Source of the DNA: Sorghum bicolor
Taxonomy: Eukaryota; Streptophyta; Magnoliopsida; Poales; Poaceae
DNA: 64,000 nt
NCBI RefSeq assembly: GCF_000003195.3
Contig: NW_018396407.1
Span: 1-64,000 of the forward strand
Direction: 5' to 3'
The translations under genes were made by a program, and so were the position numbers. Below are positions 1 to 10,998 of this stretch, piece by piece (position 1 is the stretch's first letter; each line of letters starts with the position of its first letter). Below the pieces are notes generated by a model, which did no database searches, was not told where the DNA came from, and worked only from the letters and a program-made list of their open reading frames with translations.

Positions 1-2219
1 TTGCGAAGATAAAGCAGTAACACAACGACACAAGACCAAAATAGTATTTCAGAGTGAAACAGCGGAAGTATTACATAACATAATTTACAAAAGGAGTTCT
101 TCCAAATAACAGAGTGTTATTACAAGCCTGGTCCAGCGGAGCAACTTAAACTTTAGTAGAGACACAACAAATTTACAGACCCTGCCCATGGGTCACGCTC
201 ACTCTTCTTCGTCGTCAACCTCGACGACGGTCACACAACAGGGTCCGAAACAAGTCGGCTCCTGAGCTTCACCTGCAACAGGGGTATTGAAACCCTGAGT
301 ACGGGAGTACTCAACAAGACTTATCCGACGGGAAAAGAGGAGAATTTAGGGATGCAGGCTTAGGGTAGACAAGGGGTGGCTGAGCAAGGAGCCAAAGTGT
401 TTTGCGGAAAAGCTTACTAGTAGTGCATCCTTATTTTCAAGTTTTACCCTGAATTTCTCCCTCGCAGAGGCAGAAGAATTCGAGGATAGTCTAACTAGTT
501 GTTCCCCACAGACGAATCCGTGAGTTCCTAGTCCTATCATTAAGTATTATTTATCGATGGTCATAGCTTCATGTCGCTATGAGTCCGGGAATTGGGATCC
601 GAACCTCATGAGACATTTCCCTTTTCTCATTTTATCACTTAGTTGCATATTTAACTACGATGAGGGTCGAAGGAATTGAGTCTCCCAATCGGGGAGCAAC
701 GACGATTCGAATCGCTTAGCAATCCAGCTGGAGTTCCTAACCACCCGACATATGTAGAACCAATCTTGCATATATCAACCCAAATCAAGCTCTCCCCAAA
801 TTTGACCAGGTTCGCGGCACCCGAGAGCACAGTACCCCACCATCCTACAGCCGATCTAGATGTTTCCCGGTCATCTCAGATCCGTAAGGTGGGTACACAC
901 TACTCTCGCCATCTTTCCACTCCCAGTGCGCGAGTAGCTGTTCGCGTCGAGGGATCACAAGACCGGGCTTACCCGTGGCAAGTGGCTAGTACTATAAATT
1001 CTCAACCCAGCAGGCCATCAACGGACCGGTCCTTAACCGACACAGTTGGAGACACTACTTTAAGACTCCATTCTTAAAGCAAGTCCACCGACCGGTCTCA
1101 AGTTGAAACATCATTGGCCATAAGTGTATCCCACAACAACCCTTCAAACTTTCTTGTTTGAAAACCTATCTAGTAGCAGGGCTAAGCATCGCTACGCAGT
1201 TTTAAAATAAAACAGGTGTCAAGGACAGGATATAGATATCAAGGTAGTAAATGCAGCAAGTAGGTTAACCCAATTCTCAACTACTTAATGCAGCATTTTC
1301 AATTCATAAGTGATAAAAGATTTAAAACATCCAAGGAGGGGTTAATGCATCCGGGGCTTGCCTTGGTTGCAGGGCAGAGAGGGACCCTCGGAGACTTCCC
1401 AAGTCTCGGATCCGACTTCCTCGAACGAAGCACCGACCTCGGGGTTCGGTTCAACGGGCGCTCCTTCGGTCACGGACACTATACGCAAAATGATGAATGC
1501 TTATGATATGCGTATGGCAATTATGCAAGATGGACCGAATTAAGTACAATTTGCCTATTTAATGCAATACAGAATTGTCACTAAATAAAGTTGTTTAATA
1601 ACTTAATATTTTTACCCAAGAGGTTTCATCTGTAAATTAAGACTTTACTTACTTCATAATTATCTTACATTAAGTAATTATTAAACCTATTTACCTTAAT
1701 TAATTCTTAATTAATTACTAATGACAGTAATTAAGCATTAAGGCTAAATAATAATTAAATGCCAAAGGTCATTAGGGTTAATGACCTCAGGTCATCATAC
1801 AATCCCAAAATTACTCAACCCTAATTATGAGGATTTAAATAATCATTATATAATTATTTTGGAATTAATATTTAAGTACTAAATAAGGGTTTATTAGTAT
1901 TCTAACCTAACAATATCCAAATGCCACCAAATTTTGTGTGGAGCCAGGGAATACTATTCAGAGGCTCCCCACAATTTTTGGTGATTTTTGGACATACAAA
2001 TAAATTATTAAAATTCCTAGAAGTTTTATTCATTAATTAAAAGAGCAAATTTTTACAAACATGCAAACTACTAGAAAACAGAATCCACTATTTTTCTTGT
2101 GTTCTACCCACTTTATGGAACCTATACAAAAACTTTCATCATTTTTGGATTAGCACCTGATTTATTACACAATTTCAAACATCAAGCAATTTTAATCAAA
2201 AAGGAAAAAGAAAAACACC

Positions 2220-3250
2220 ACTGCTGCGCAGGCGGCCCACTGGGACACAGCCCAAGTCGGCCTGGGAGCGATCTCCTGCGCGCGCTGCGGCCCACAACGG
2301 CGCTGCGCAGGCGGCCCACTGGCTCGGCCCATGCGGGCGTCGCGCGCGCGCTCCCCTCCTCTCTCGTGGACACTGACGAGCGGGCCCCGCTCGTCAGTTC
2401 CATCTCCCTCGCACCCGGCGGCCTTGCCGCGCTCCCGGTCGCCGCTGGCGAGGTTCAAGCCCCACACCAGGGTGCGCATCAGTTGCGCTTCGACCTTGCG
2501 ACCCCATAGGTACAACTCGAGGACACTCTACCGTTCTCCTCCTTCCTCGGCCACGCGAATGGCGGGCGGCCACCCTGGCCGGCCGTAGACCGGTCCTCGG
2601 GGCTTGGTAGAGCACAAGCCAACAGGTTCGGGAGGGCCAGGAAGGGATGGGGATCATGGTGCTCACACCACCACGGCGGAAGACACAACCGAGAAGCTTG
2701 GCGACGGTGGCCGTGCAGTCGGGCGGCGCCCCGGCTCCGGTGAAGTCGTCTCGGTGGCCCTGTTCACGTCCAAGGAGGGAAAACGAGCGCATGAGCACCG
2801 GGGAAACAAGAAGAGCTCGAAACGACCGCCTTCAAGGCGTGGTACCGACTGGAGCAGCGTGTCCACGTGAAGGATCTCTCGGCGGCGACCCTGGCCGGAG
2901 TTGGAGAAGAGCAGCTCGGTGGAGGGCTCTGGTGGGTTAGCGCTTGCGCTTGGGGGCGCAATCGGTGGCTGGGCTCAAGGCGGAGTCGCTGGGGTGCTCA
3001 AGTAGCTTGGAACGGCAACGGGTGAGGCGAATTTTGCGGTGGCGCGGGCGTAGCTCGTCGGCGTCGGGGTTCAGGGAAAGAAGAAAATTTTCCACGGCGG
3101 CTCGGGCTTTATCCTTGCATCGTTGAACCGGCACTGGATGAGGACGTCCGCGCGAGGCACGGCAGCAAGCAGCTGCGTGGCCAGGCGCGTGGCGTCGCGC
3201 GCGGAGGCGGCTCTGCCCCGGCGGCAGAGCCCCCCTGCCCGACCACTGTA
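2220..3250. other. GC-rich block inside the giant LTR
   Basis: A roughly 1-kb block, visibly much richer in G and C than its AT-rich surroundings, lies inside the LTR. It is open in several frames on both strands (for example 2394-2798 minus and 2647-2940 plus), as expected of GC-rich sequence. I see no recognisable domain. It may be a U3/promoter region or an old captured gene fragment. Confidence 0.4.
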
Positions 3251-3520
3251 GCAGTGCATATCCACTCAGTTTGGGGTTTTGCAAAGTTCGCCCAAAATTT
3301 GAACTGGACACAAAATTTCGCCAAAACAAAAGTTGTGCACAATTTTATAAACTACAAAACTTCTTTTGGTGACCAAAGCCAATTCGGAGTGGAACAAGAT
3401 GAATTTGACAAAACAGTTTGGATTTCAAATCCTAATTCAAGGAAATTCAAATTTTTGAATTGGGGACAAACAGAATTTCCAAAATTACTTTTGATTTTGT
3501 ATAACAACTTGAAAAACTCC

Positions 3521-3567
3521 CAACATGAAAGTTGCTCAACTTTTTGTGCTCTACAACTTTCATGTTG
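3521..3567. repeat. Perfect 14-bp hairpin in an LTR subrepeat
   Basis: The arm CAACATGAAAGTTG (3521-3534) is followed after 19 nt by its exact reverse complement CAACTTTCATGTTG (3554-3567). It sits in one of about three degenerate subrepeats in the AT-rich part of the LTR, each starting with a phrase like CAAAATTACTTT or CAAAATTTGAAC. Confidence 0.85.
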
Positions 3568-3695
3568 ACCACTTTTCAAAATTCCAAATGGATTTTGAAT
3601 TGGGGGTTTAAGTTGGAAAAGGGGACACTTTCTGGAAATCTGTATTTTCAAAATTACTTTGAATTTTGCATTGAAACTTCAAAAACTCAAAACAC

Positions 3696-3730
3696 CAAAG
3701 TTGTACATCTTGCCAGGATCTACAACTTTG
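3696..3730. repeat. Second hairpin in the next LTR subrepeat
   Basis: CAAAGTTGTA (3696-3705) pairs exactly with TACAACTTTG (3721-3730). It occupies the same relative place in its subrepeat as the 3521-3567 hairpin, but the stem sequence is different while pairing is kept. Confidence 0.8.
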
Positions 3731-4030
3731 CTTTTGAACTCAACCCCAAATTTTGCTTAGTTTTTGAATTACACAAAAGGGGGCAGTTCTAGGGTTCAAA
3801 ATCAGGGTTTTCCCCCCCTTAACACTTCGGAAATCTTTCACCCTAGGGTTTTAGCATCCAACACAAGCATCCGAACACAATGTAAGCACACTTTAATTCC
3901 CTAAGCACAAGCACTCAAAGTAAACTTATTTTAAGTTGATGCATACTAATGTGCTTTAACAATTATGCTTTGCAATGCTTATGATGACATGATCCATTTT
4001 TAGTAACCGTAACATCAGGGATGTTACACA

Positions 4031-7000
4031 ATCAATCCAAATGATGACAATGGTGTTGATAGTATCACATTTGGTGACAATGGCAAAGGCAAGGTCAAAG
4101 GGCTTGGTAAAATTGCTATATCCAATGACTTGAGCATTTCCAATGTGCTACTAGTAGAGAGCTTGAACTTCAATTTGCTATCCGTAGCTCAACTTTGTGA
4201 TCTTGGTTTCAAATGCATATTTGGAGTTGATGATGTAGAGATCATAAGTGTAGATGGCTCTAACTTAATATTCAAAGGCTTTAGATATGAGAATCTATAC
4301 TTGGTTGATTTCAATGCTAGTGAGGCTCAATTATCAACATGCTTGCTCACTAAATCTAGCATGGGTTGGTTATGGCATAGAAGGCTTGGTCATGTTGGAA
4401 TGAAACAATTAAACAAGTTAGTCAAGCATGATCTTGTTAGAGGCTTGAAAGATGTCACATTTGAGAAAGACAAGCTTTGTAGTGCATGTCAAGCCGGAAA
4501 AAAAGTAGGCAACACTCATCCAAAGAAAAGTATCATGAGTACATGCAAGGCATTTGAGTTGTTGCACATGGATCTATTTGGACCAACCACATACACAAGC
4601 ATTGGTGGAAATAAATATGGATTTGTGATAGTGGATGATTTCACAAGATACACATGGGTATTCTTTCTTAGTGACAAGAGTGATGCTTTTGCAACCTTCA
4701 AATCATTTGTCAAGAGAATACATAATGAGTTTGAAACAACCATCAAGAAAGTGAGAAGTGACAATGGAAGTGAATTCAAGAATACAAGAGTTGATGAGCT
4801 TTGTGATGAATTTGGCATTAGGCATCAATTCTCGGCCAAGTACACTCCACAATCAAATGGTCTTGTTGAGAGGAAGAATAGAACCTTGATTGACATGGCA
4901 AGATCAATGTTGAGTGAATACAATGTTAGTCATTCTTTTTGGGCCGAAGCAATCAACACGGCTTGCTACTATAGCAACCGACTTTATTGTCACCCAATGA
5001 TGGAGAAGACTCCATATGAGCTCTTGAATGGAAGAAAGCCCAACATTCCATACTTTCAGGTTTTTGGTTGCAAATGCTACATATTGAAGAAAGGCACTAG
5101 ATTGAGTAAATTTGAAAAGAAATGTGATGAAGGCTTCTTGCTTGGTTACTCAACTACTAGCAAAGCTTATAGAGTGTGGAATTTGGCTAGTGGTACTCTT
5201 GAGGAGGTGCATGATGTTGAGTTTGATGAAACCAATGGTTCTCAAGAGGAAGATGAAAATCTAGATGATGTGAGAGGCACTCAATTGGCCGATGCAATGA
5301 AGAATATGGATATTGGTGATTTAAGGCCTAGAGAGGTGATTGATGTTGAAGATGACAAAGATCAAGTGCTTTCTACCTCTAATGTGCAAGCTAGTGGTTC
5401 TCATGATCAAAATCAAGCTAGTACAAGTGGTACTCAAGTGCAAGATCAACAAGCTAGTACATCATCTCATGATCAACCAAGTGCAAGCAATCAAGTGCAA
5501 ATACTCCAACCAACAAATATTGCAAGAGATCATCCATTGGATCATATCATAGGTGATATTCAAAGAGGAGTGCAAACTAGATCAAGATTAGCATCATTTT
5601 GTGAGCATTTCTCCTTTGTGTCTCACGTTGAGCCAAAGAAGATTGATGAAGCATTGAGAGATGTTGATTGGGTTAATGCTATGCATGAAGAGCTTAACAA
5701 CTTCAAGAGAAATCAAGTATGGGAATTAGTTGAGAGGCCTAGTGATCACAATGTTATTGGTACTAGATGGGTCTTTCGCAACAAGCAAGATCAAGATGGG
5801 ATAGTTGTAAGGAACAAAGCAAGATTGGTAGCACAAGGCTATACTCAAGTTGAAGGTCTTGACTTTGGTGAAACATATGCCCCGGTTGCAAGATTGGAAG
5901 CAATTAGGATCTTGTTGGCCTATGCTTGTGCACATAATATCAAGCTATACCAAATGGATGTGAAAAGTGCATTTCTCAATGGCTATATCAATGAAGAAGT
6001 CTATGTTGAGCAACCTCCCGGTTTTGAAGATGACAAGAAACCCAACCATGTTTACCAGCTAAGAAAGGCATTGTATGGTTTGAAGCAAGCACCTAGAGCA
6101 TGGTATGAGAGATTGAGAGATTTCTTACTCTCTAAAGGTTTCAAGATGGGCAAGGTTGACACCACTCTCTTCACCAAGAAGATTGGCAAGGACTTGTTTG
6201 TGTTGCAAATCTATGTTGATGATATCATATTTGGATCAACCAACCAAGAATTTTGTGAGGAGTTTGGAAACATGATGGCTAATGAGTTTGAGATGTCAAT
6301 GATTGGAGAACTTAGTTACTTCCTTGGTCTTCAAATCAAGCAATTGAAGAATGGCACATTTGTGAGTCAAGGCAAATACATAAAAGACTTGCTCAAGAAA
6401 TTTGGTATGGATGATGCAAAAACAATTAGCACTCCAATGGGAACAAATGGAAGCCTAGATAATGATACAAGTGGAAATATGGTGGATCAAAAGTTATATC
6501 GGTGTATGATTGGAAGCCTACTCTATGTGACCGCATCAAGACCGGATGTCATGTTTAGTGTATGCATGTGTGCAAGATTCCAAGCCTCACCAAGAGAAAG
6601 TCATTTGAAAGCAACAAAGAGAATATTGAGGTACTTGAAGCATACACAAAATGTTGGTTTGTGGTATCCCAAAGGTGCAAAGTTTGAACTTGTTGCATAT
6701 TCCGATTCGGACTATGCGGGATGCAAAGTTGAAAGAAGAAGCACATCGGGCACATGTCAACTATTGGGAAGATCACTTGTCTCATGGTCATCCAAGAAGC
6801 AAAATAGTGTTGCACTATCAACCGCCGAAGCGGAGTACATTGCGGCCGGTAGTTGTTGTGCACAAATTCTATGGATGAAGGCAACACTGAAAGATTTTGG
6901 AATCAATTTCAAAGAAGTGCCATTGCTATGTGACAATGAAAGTGCCGTGAAGCTCACCAACAATCCGGTTCAACACTCAAGAACAAAGCATATAGATGTC

Positions 7001-7165
7001 TGCCATCATTTCATAAGAGATCACCAACAAAAAGGGGACATTTGCATTGAGAGTATAGGCACCGATGATCAACTTGCCGATATATTCACCAAGCCACTTG
7101 ATGAGAAGAGTTTTTGCAAGCTAAGGAATGAATTGAACATACTTGACTTCTCAAATATGTGTTGA
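4031..7165 (+). CDS. pol: Copia pol, 5'-truncated: integrase, reverse transcriptase, RNase H
   Basis: This is the C-terminal part of a copia polyprotein that copies and integrates the element. The frame is open from the insertion boundary to a TGA at 7163-7165; it has no true start here (TTG at 4130 is not a start). Numbering from 4130: integrase zinc finger H83, H88, C117, C120; catalytic D148, D211, E247 with D-X35-E spacing; then an Asn/Gln/Ser-rich linker (about 370-460); RT with YVDD at 695-698; RNase H with D859, E900 and D935. The frame ends after the conserved ADIFTKPL region (about 983-990). No stop or frameshift occurs over more than 1,000 codons and all catalytic residues are present, so decay is limited to the insertion that separates it from gag and protease. 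No env-like frame follows. Confidence 0.93.
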   Translation: MNPNDDNGVDSITFGDNGKGKVKGLGKIAISNDLSISNVLLVESLNFNLLSVAQLCDLGFKCIFGVDDVEIISVDGSNLIFKGFRYENLYLVDFNASEAQLSTCLLTKSSMGWLWHRRLGHVGMKQLNKLVKHDLVRGLKDVTFEKDKLCSACQAGKKVGNTHPKKSIMSTCKAFELLHMDLFGPTTYTSIGGNKYGFVIVDDFTRYTWVFFLSDKSDAFATFKSFVKRIHNEFETTIKKVRSDNGSEFKNTRVDELCDEFGIRHQFSAKYTPQSNGLVERKNRTLIDMARSMLSEYNVSHSFWAEAINTACYYSNRLYCHPMMEKTPYELLNGRKPNIPYFQVFGCKCYILKKGTRLSKFEKKCDEGFLLGYSTTSKAYRVWNLASGTLEEVHDVEFDETNGSQEEDENLDDVRGTQLADAMKNMDIGDLRPREVIDVEDDKDQVLSTSNVQASGSHDQNQASTSGTQVQDQQASTSSHDQPSASNQVQILQPTNIARDHPLDHIIGDIQRGVQTRSRLASFCEHFSFVSHVEPKKIDEALRDVDWVNAMHEELNNFKRNQVWELVERPSDHNVIGTRWVFRNKQDQDGIVVRNKARLVAQGYTQVEGLDFGETYAPVARLEAIRILLAYACAHNIKLYQMDVKSAFLNGYINEEVYVEQPPGFEDDKKPNHVYQLRKALYGLKQAPRAWYERLRDFLLSKGFKMGKVDTTLFTKKIGKDLFVLQIYVDDIIFGSTNQEFCEEFGNMMANEFEMSMIGELSYFLGLQIKQLKNGTFVSQGKYIKDLLKKFGMDDAKTISTPMGTNGSLDNDTSGNMVDQKLYRCMIGSLLYVTASRPDVMFSVCMCARFQASPRESHLKATKRILRYLKHTQNVGLWYPKGAKFELVAYSDSDYAGCKVERRSTSGTCQLLGRSLVSWSSKKQNSVALSTAEAEYIAAGSCCAQILWMKATLKDFGINFKEVPLLCDNESAVKLTNNPVQHSRTKHIDVCHHFIRDHQQKGDICIESIGTDDQLADIFTKPLDEKSFCKLRNELNILDFSNMC

Positions 7166-8236
7166 TGCACCCCCACTTTATGACATGCCTCTCCTTTGAG
7201 CAAAGCAAGGTAAAATTGTTTGACATGTCATCCATGCTATGCTAAGGACTTGCTTAGTGCACCTAGTCATTCCCTACATGTCTTAGGCTCATTCATGAAA
7301 ATCAAATGAATTTGATGCTTATATGGTACCACTATTGTTTCTATGCTTGACTTGATCTAGTGGTAGCATATGACATGTTTGTGGGCTTGCAATCCTAGTG
7401 TTTCATCTAGAATATGAGCTATAAGTGTTTAACTCAACATGGTACAAGATAACCCTCATTTGGAGGTGTGAAGAAGCTTGTCCTTGGTTCAAACCGAGTT
7501 AAATATCTTAGGCAAGTAATCTAGATTGAACCAATTTGGGAAAATGATCTCACTTCACATGGTTTCACACTAACCTATCTAAAATTTGAGCTCACCTTTT
7601 GTGGTCATTGATGACAAAGGGGGAGAGAAATTACCAAAGATTTTAATATAGGGGAGTAAATTTTGAAGCACACAAGTAGGGGGAGCAAGCTCATAAACTT
7701 GTATGTTGCATTTGAATGTGCATAACATATGGTTGCTTGCATTTGCATTAGCTTTAGAAGTTTTCTCTCCAATACCTTGCTTGTGTGGTGTATGCTAGTT
7801 GTAAGTTTGATTGATGAAATGAAGAACTAGCATGCATAGGTAGTGTAACTAGACTTTTAGTTATTTCACAAGTGGTACTAGAACCTTGTTTATAATGTTG
7901 ATCTCACGGGGTGTTCTAGTTTTGTGAATGTCTAGTTACTAATGGTGCTAAGGATGGTGTATATTGGCAACTCCAATTGGTATCACGCTTCAAAGGTCCA
8001 TTCCTTACACCTTAGCATCATTTGGTAGAAATTGACTCCTATATTTCCTATTCAAGCATATGTGCAAGCTTTCAAATCCAAACTCTTAGCACATATGTAG
8101 GGGGAGCAATTGCTACCAATTTGGGTTTATGAAACTTGTCCATAATCTTTGCACATGGTAAAATGCTTGGGCAAGCAACATGAATCCAAGAAAATTTTAT
8201 TGAAAATCTTTGTAAAAAGGGTTGTCATCAATTACC
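7166..8236 (+). other. SIRE 3' spacer with repeated polypurine-like motifs
   Basis: About 1 kb without a credible gene. It holds G-rich motifs resembling the functional polypurine tract: AAAGGGGGAGAGAAA (about 7617-7631), GTAGGGGGAGCAAGC (about 7676-7690) and GTAGGGGGAGCAATT (about 8098-8112). Extra PPT-like motifs upstream of the 3' LTR are a known habit of this copia lineage. Confidence 0.7.
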
Positions 8237-8250
8237 AAAAAGGGGGAGAT
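8237..8250 (+). promoter_or_regulatory. Polypurine tract of the SIRE element
   Basis: AAAAAGGGGGAGAT lies directly before the LTR start TGAAAGCCC at 8251. This is the expected plus-strand DNA priming site. Confidence 0.85.
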
Positions 8251-8796
8251 TGAAAGCCCTAGTTTGGTTTTGGATAATTGATGAAACCCTAGTACTAACC
8301 TCTATACTAAGTGTGTGTAGACTTAATGAGGTTGGTACATGCCAAGTGATGGAGCAAGAGATGATGATGGTGATGACCACAAGATGATCAAGTGCTCAAC
8401 TTGGAAAAGAAGAAAGAGAAAAACAAAACCCTATGGAGATCAAGGCAAAGGTATTGCATAGGGTTTTGGTTTTGGTGATCAAGACACCATAGACGGTGTG
8501 ATCACATTTAGGATAGATAGCCGTATTATAAAGAGGGGAATTCTTTGGCTAAGCGGTTATCAAGTGCCACTAGGTGTCATTGTTCATGTGCATGCATTTA
8601 GAACCTAGTAAGCTAACTTAACTCCTTCGAAGAAAATGATTGTGAAAATGCTAACACACGTGCACAAGTTGGTTTACACTTTGTGGTGTTGGCACACTTT
8701 GATTCGGCGCTTTTCGAGAAAATGAAGTGCATATTTTCTATTGCGCCGGTGGGAAATTTGGAGAAGTCGCGGGAGTGTTTCTCGCTGAGAAAACAC

Positions 8797-9093
8797 TCAC
8801 CGGACGCTGGCTTCTGGAGCACCGGACGCTGCGTCTGAGCGTCCGGTGCAGACAGTGCCTGGCCCAGCTAGGATAAGGCACCGAACGATAGGCACCGGAC
8901 GCTGGCTTGAGCGTCCGGTGGTTAGCGTCCGGTGTGCGGGCGTTTTGCGACCCTCTCTGCGCATGGGTCCGGTGAGCACCGGACGCTGAGGGTGCGTCCG
9001 GTGACCCTGCGAGTTTGCGGAACTCTCTGCGCATGAGTCCGGTGTGCACCGGACGCGTCCGGTGCTAACTTGCTCAAGCGTCCGGTGCTCTGC
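8797..9093. repeat. Cluster of CACCGGACGC / GCGTCCGGTG dyad motifs in the SIRE LTR
   Basis: By eye about a dozen copies of the 10-mer ACCGGACGCT or its reverse complement, some back to back, occur in about 300 bp, with at least three more at 16671-16720 beyond the gypsy insertion. The insertion point at 9101/9102 lies just after the cluster. Confidence 0.85.
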
Positions 9094-9096
9094 AGG

Positions 9097-9101
9097 TTAC
9101 C
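9097..9101. repeat. Target site duplication of the nested gypsy element, left copy
   Basis: TTACC at 9097-9101 is repeated exactly at 16635-16639 on the other side of the element. A 5-bp TSD is the usual length for plant Ty3/gypsy integration. Confidence 0.95.
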
Positions 9102-10065
9102 TGATGAGGACATCCCTAGCATTCATTCATCTTCAAATGAAACTCCACTTGATATAAGTGGTCCAATTACAAGAAGTAGAGCTAAACAATTGGAGAAGGA
9201 AATTCATTCTCAGGTGAACGCTAACCTTATGTTTAATAATCAGTTTATGTTGAATGATCCTATACTTTTGAGTTCTTGTTTCAATGTCCTTAGGAATGAT
9301 GGAGGGTATGAACCAGCATGGGATGAAGATGGATTCAAGCCTTTGGACATCTGAACCAAGAAGCCTATCGTGTGCATAAATAAAATGGTGGTTCATTACT
9401 TCTGCATGAGAAGGCAACCAGAAGCTAGATGGCTGACCCATGGTACAAATTCCAAGCATCACCACGGACAGAATACAAGGAGTTACGTGGCATTCTACAG
9501 ATGGATGAAAGCATCTTTAAGTCTATGTTGCAGCCCATCAAACGGTTCATTATTTAGACTTCCCAATAAAGAGTTATGCTCATTTTAGTAACTGCTGCCA
9601 GAAGCTGAGAAGACGCGCGAACCAGCCACGAAATCCACTAGTGGATGTGCATGCTGTCATGTATTCAAAGCTGAACGCTCCTATCTATATATATCTCTTG
9701 TACTAGACAATGAAAGGACACATCTTGCTTGGTTAAAATTCAGAATACACAAACTCGTGGAGTTTTGTTTATGCGTGAGTCTTGAGAGGCTTGCAAAACT
9801 TGTTCTTTCGATTCCTGAGGGAGTTGTAGAACGCCGAACTGCGGTTCATCCAGTTTGTGCCTTCACGTCTATACGGCGTGATTGCGTGGGCTGTTCGTCG
9901 GTACGTGGAAGGGTGATTGTCTCGGTAGTTCGTCGCGTGGACAGCCTCGCGGTGCACTGCCTCTTCACCAGGTCACGCAGCGACAAGTTATCAAGTTCGC
10001 GAATCCTACGAGAAGATCGGGCCACAACGACTTGTCTCACGCTATCCCTAGGCGTGAGCATATCA
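9102..10065 (+). repeat. 5' LTR of the CRM-like gypsy element (964 bp)
   Basis: It runs from TGATGAGG to GCATATCA. It differs from the 3' LTR at three places by eye, all transitions: 9450/16019, 9498/16067 and 9679/16248. The open frame at 9070-9354 is the LTR copy of the pol tail. Confidence 0.95.
9686..9694 (+). promoter_or_regulatory. Putative TATA box of the gypsy LTR
   Basis: TATATATAT within the 5' LTR, with the identical sequence at 16255-16263 in the 3' LTR. It is a candidate core promoter for the element's transcript; transcription is not shown. Confidence 0.55.
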
Positions 10066-10067
10066 TC

Positions 10068-10080
10068 TGGTACCAAAGCC
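10068..10080 (+). promoter_or_regulatory. Primer binding site
   Basis: TGGTACCAAAGCC starts 2 nt after the 5' LTR end. It resembles the initiator-Met tRNA site (TGGTATCAGAGC) used by many plant gypsy elements, with a few mismatches. Confidence 0.75.
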
Positions 10081-10998
10081 TTCGTTTCCTCGGTAGGATT
10101 GTTCTTGATTTTGGTAGGATAGAGTTTAAATACCTACTGTCCACTGAGAGCCAAAAAGAAAACCTACAGCCCAATTTCATATGTGCTACTGATTTTGTAG
10201 TTTGCTTTATCGAGTTTTAATCCTTTAATATTTGTCTAGTTGCTGAATTTTTCTTTTCCACATTGTTCTAGTTATTATCTTTGTTCTAATCATCAAATTG
10301 CTTGCTGCATGTACCCATCCATCCCACCCTTGATCTGATCATCATTGCTTGCTGCGTATATATAAACAAAAAAAAAATACCCACCCATCCCACCCTTGTT
10401 TTCTAACCGCCACATATTCCCCACCGCAGTTTCTTGTTTTTGTGCTGCACCATCCATCTTAGTGATCCCCTTTAGTTGAAAGTTGTGCTGCGTTTGACAC
10501 AGAGGTTAAAAGAAAAGATGTCTATGGGTCAAAAGAAGGACTGAAAACGAGTTTTTGTTCCAAAAAAAAAGAGAAAAAAAAGAAAAGCAAGAAAAAAAAA
10601 GAAAAACAAAAAGAGAACTGTGTGCAGCACACCAAAAAGGGGTTTGGGCAGCAACAAGTTTTCGGTTGGTGCAAATTGGTGATCATCTATCCACTTACCA
10701 CATCTCATTCCTTTCTTTGTGCATCCTTTCCTTTATATTCAGCAACTTAGACTTCTGTTCTTGGATTATTATTTGGTTTTGCATCACTACATTTCAGTGC
10801 ATTCCACTAACATATTACCCCACCAAGCTCCACTTAAAGCACCGTGAGTTGTTGCACCGTCGTCGCTGTTACAATCACTCTTCCCTACAGATCGCAGCCC
10901 CGGTTCTTGCTCTTTTCAGGGAGAGAAAGAACTTGTTTTGTAAGTGGTGAGGGAGTGATTCCACATATATATTGTCTTTTTTTTTTCCCTCTACTAAC
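10081..10998 (+). other. Gypsy 5' leader, non-coding
   Basis: About 0.9 kb between PBS and gag with an A-rich stretch at 10560-10615 (runs of AAAAAAGAAAAG type) and pyrimidine tracts at 10977-10993. No conserved gene is visible; the frame at 10555-10950 arises from the A-rich tract. Confidence 0.7.

Larger units (their letters stand above)
1..4028 (-). mobile_element. Giant LTR (5' part) of a Ty3/gypsy-type retrotransposon, inserted in the copia pol gene
   Basis: Read on the minus strand, the sequence starts at 4028 with TGTAACATCCCTGATG, a typical LTR beginning, and runs off the left edge of the window without an LTR end, primer site or coding domain. It abuts an open copia pol frame at 4029, so this is an insertion boundary; the TSD would start with CAATC at 4029-4033, but its partner is outside the window. 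Composition is zoned: AT-rich at 3250-4028 and 1550-2200, GC-rich at 2220-3250. Such multi-kilobase, non-coding, GC-zoned LTRs are known in grass Tekay/Del and RIRE3/RIRE8-type elements; the lineage here is inferred from style only. Open frames inside (for example 676-1077 or 2394-2798) overlap on both strands, match nothing recognisable and are not called as genes. Confidence 0.7.

Noticed and set aside
676..1077. 133-codon frame in the giant LTR
   Set aside because: No recognisable domain, no sign of coding constraint, and it lies within LTR sequence.
2192..2870. Overlapping frames in the GC-rich block
   Set aside because: Frames are open on both strands at once, as expected from low stop density in GC-rich DNA.
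7166..8236. Possible env-like gene after SIRE pol
   Set aside because: Some SIRE elements carry one, but this spacer has no long open frame.
9070..9354. Separate small gene at the start of the 5' LTR
   Set aside because: It is the LTR copy of the polyprotein tail; the upstream codons are SIRE LTR sequence.
10555..10950. 131-codon frame before gypsy gag
   Set aside because: It starts in an A-rich tract (Lys/Glu run) in the non-coding leader and shows no domain.
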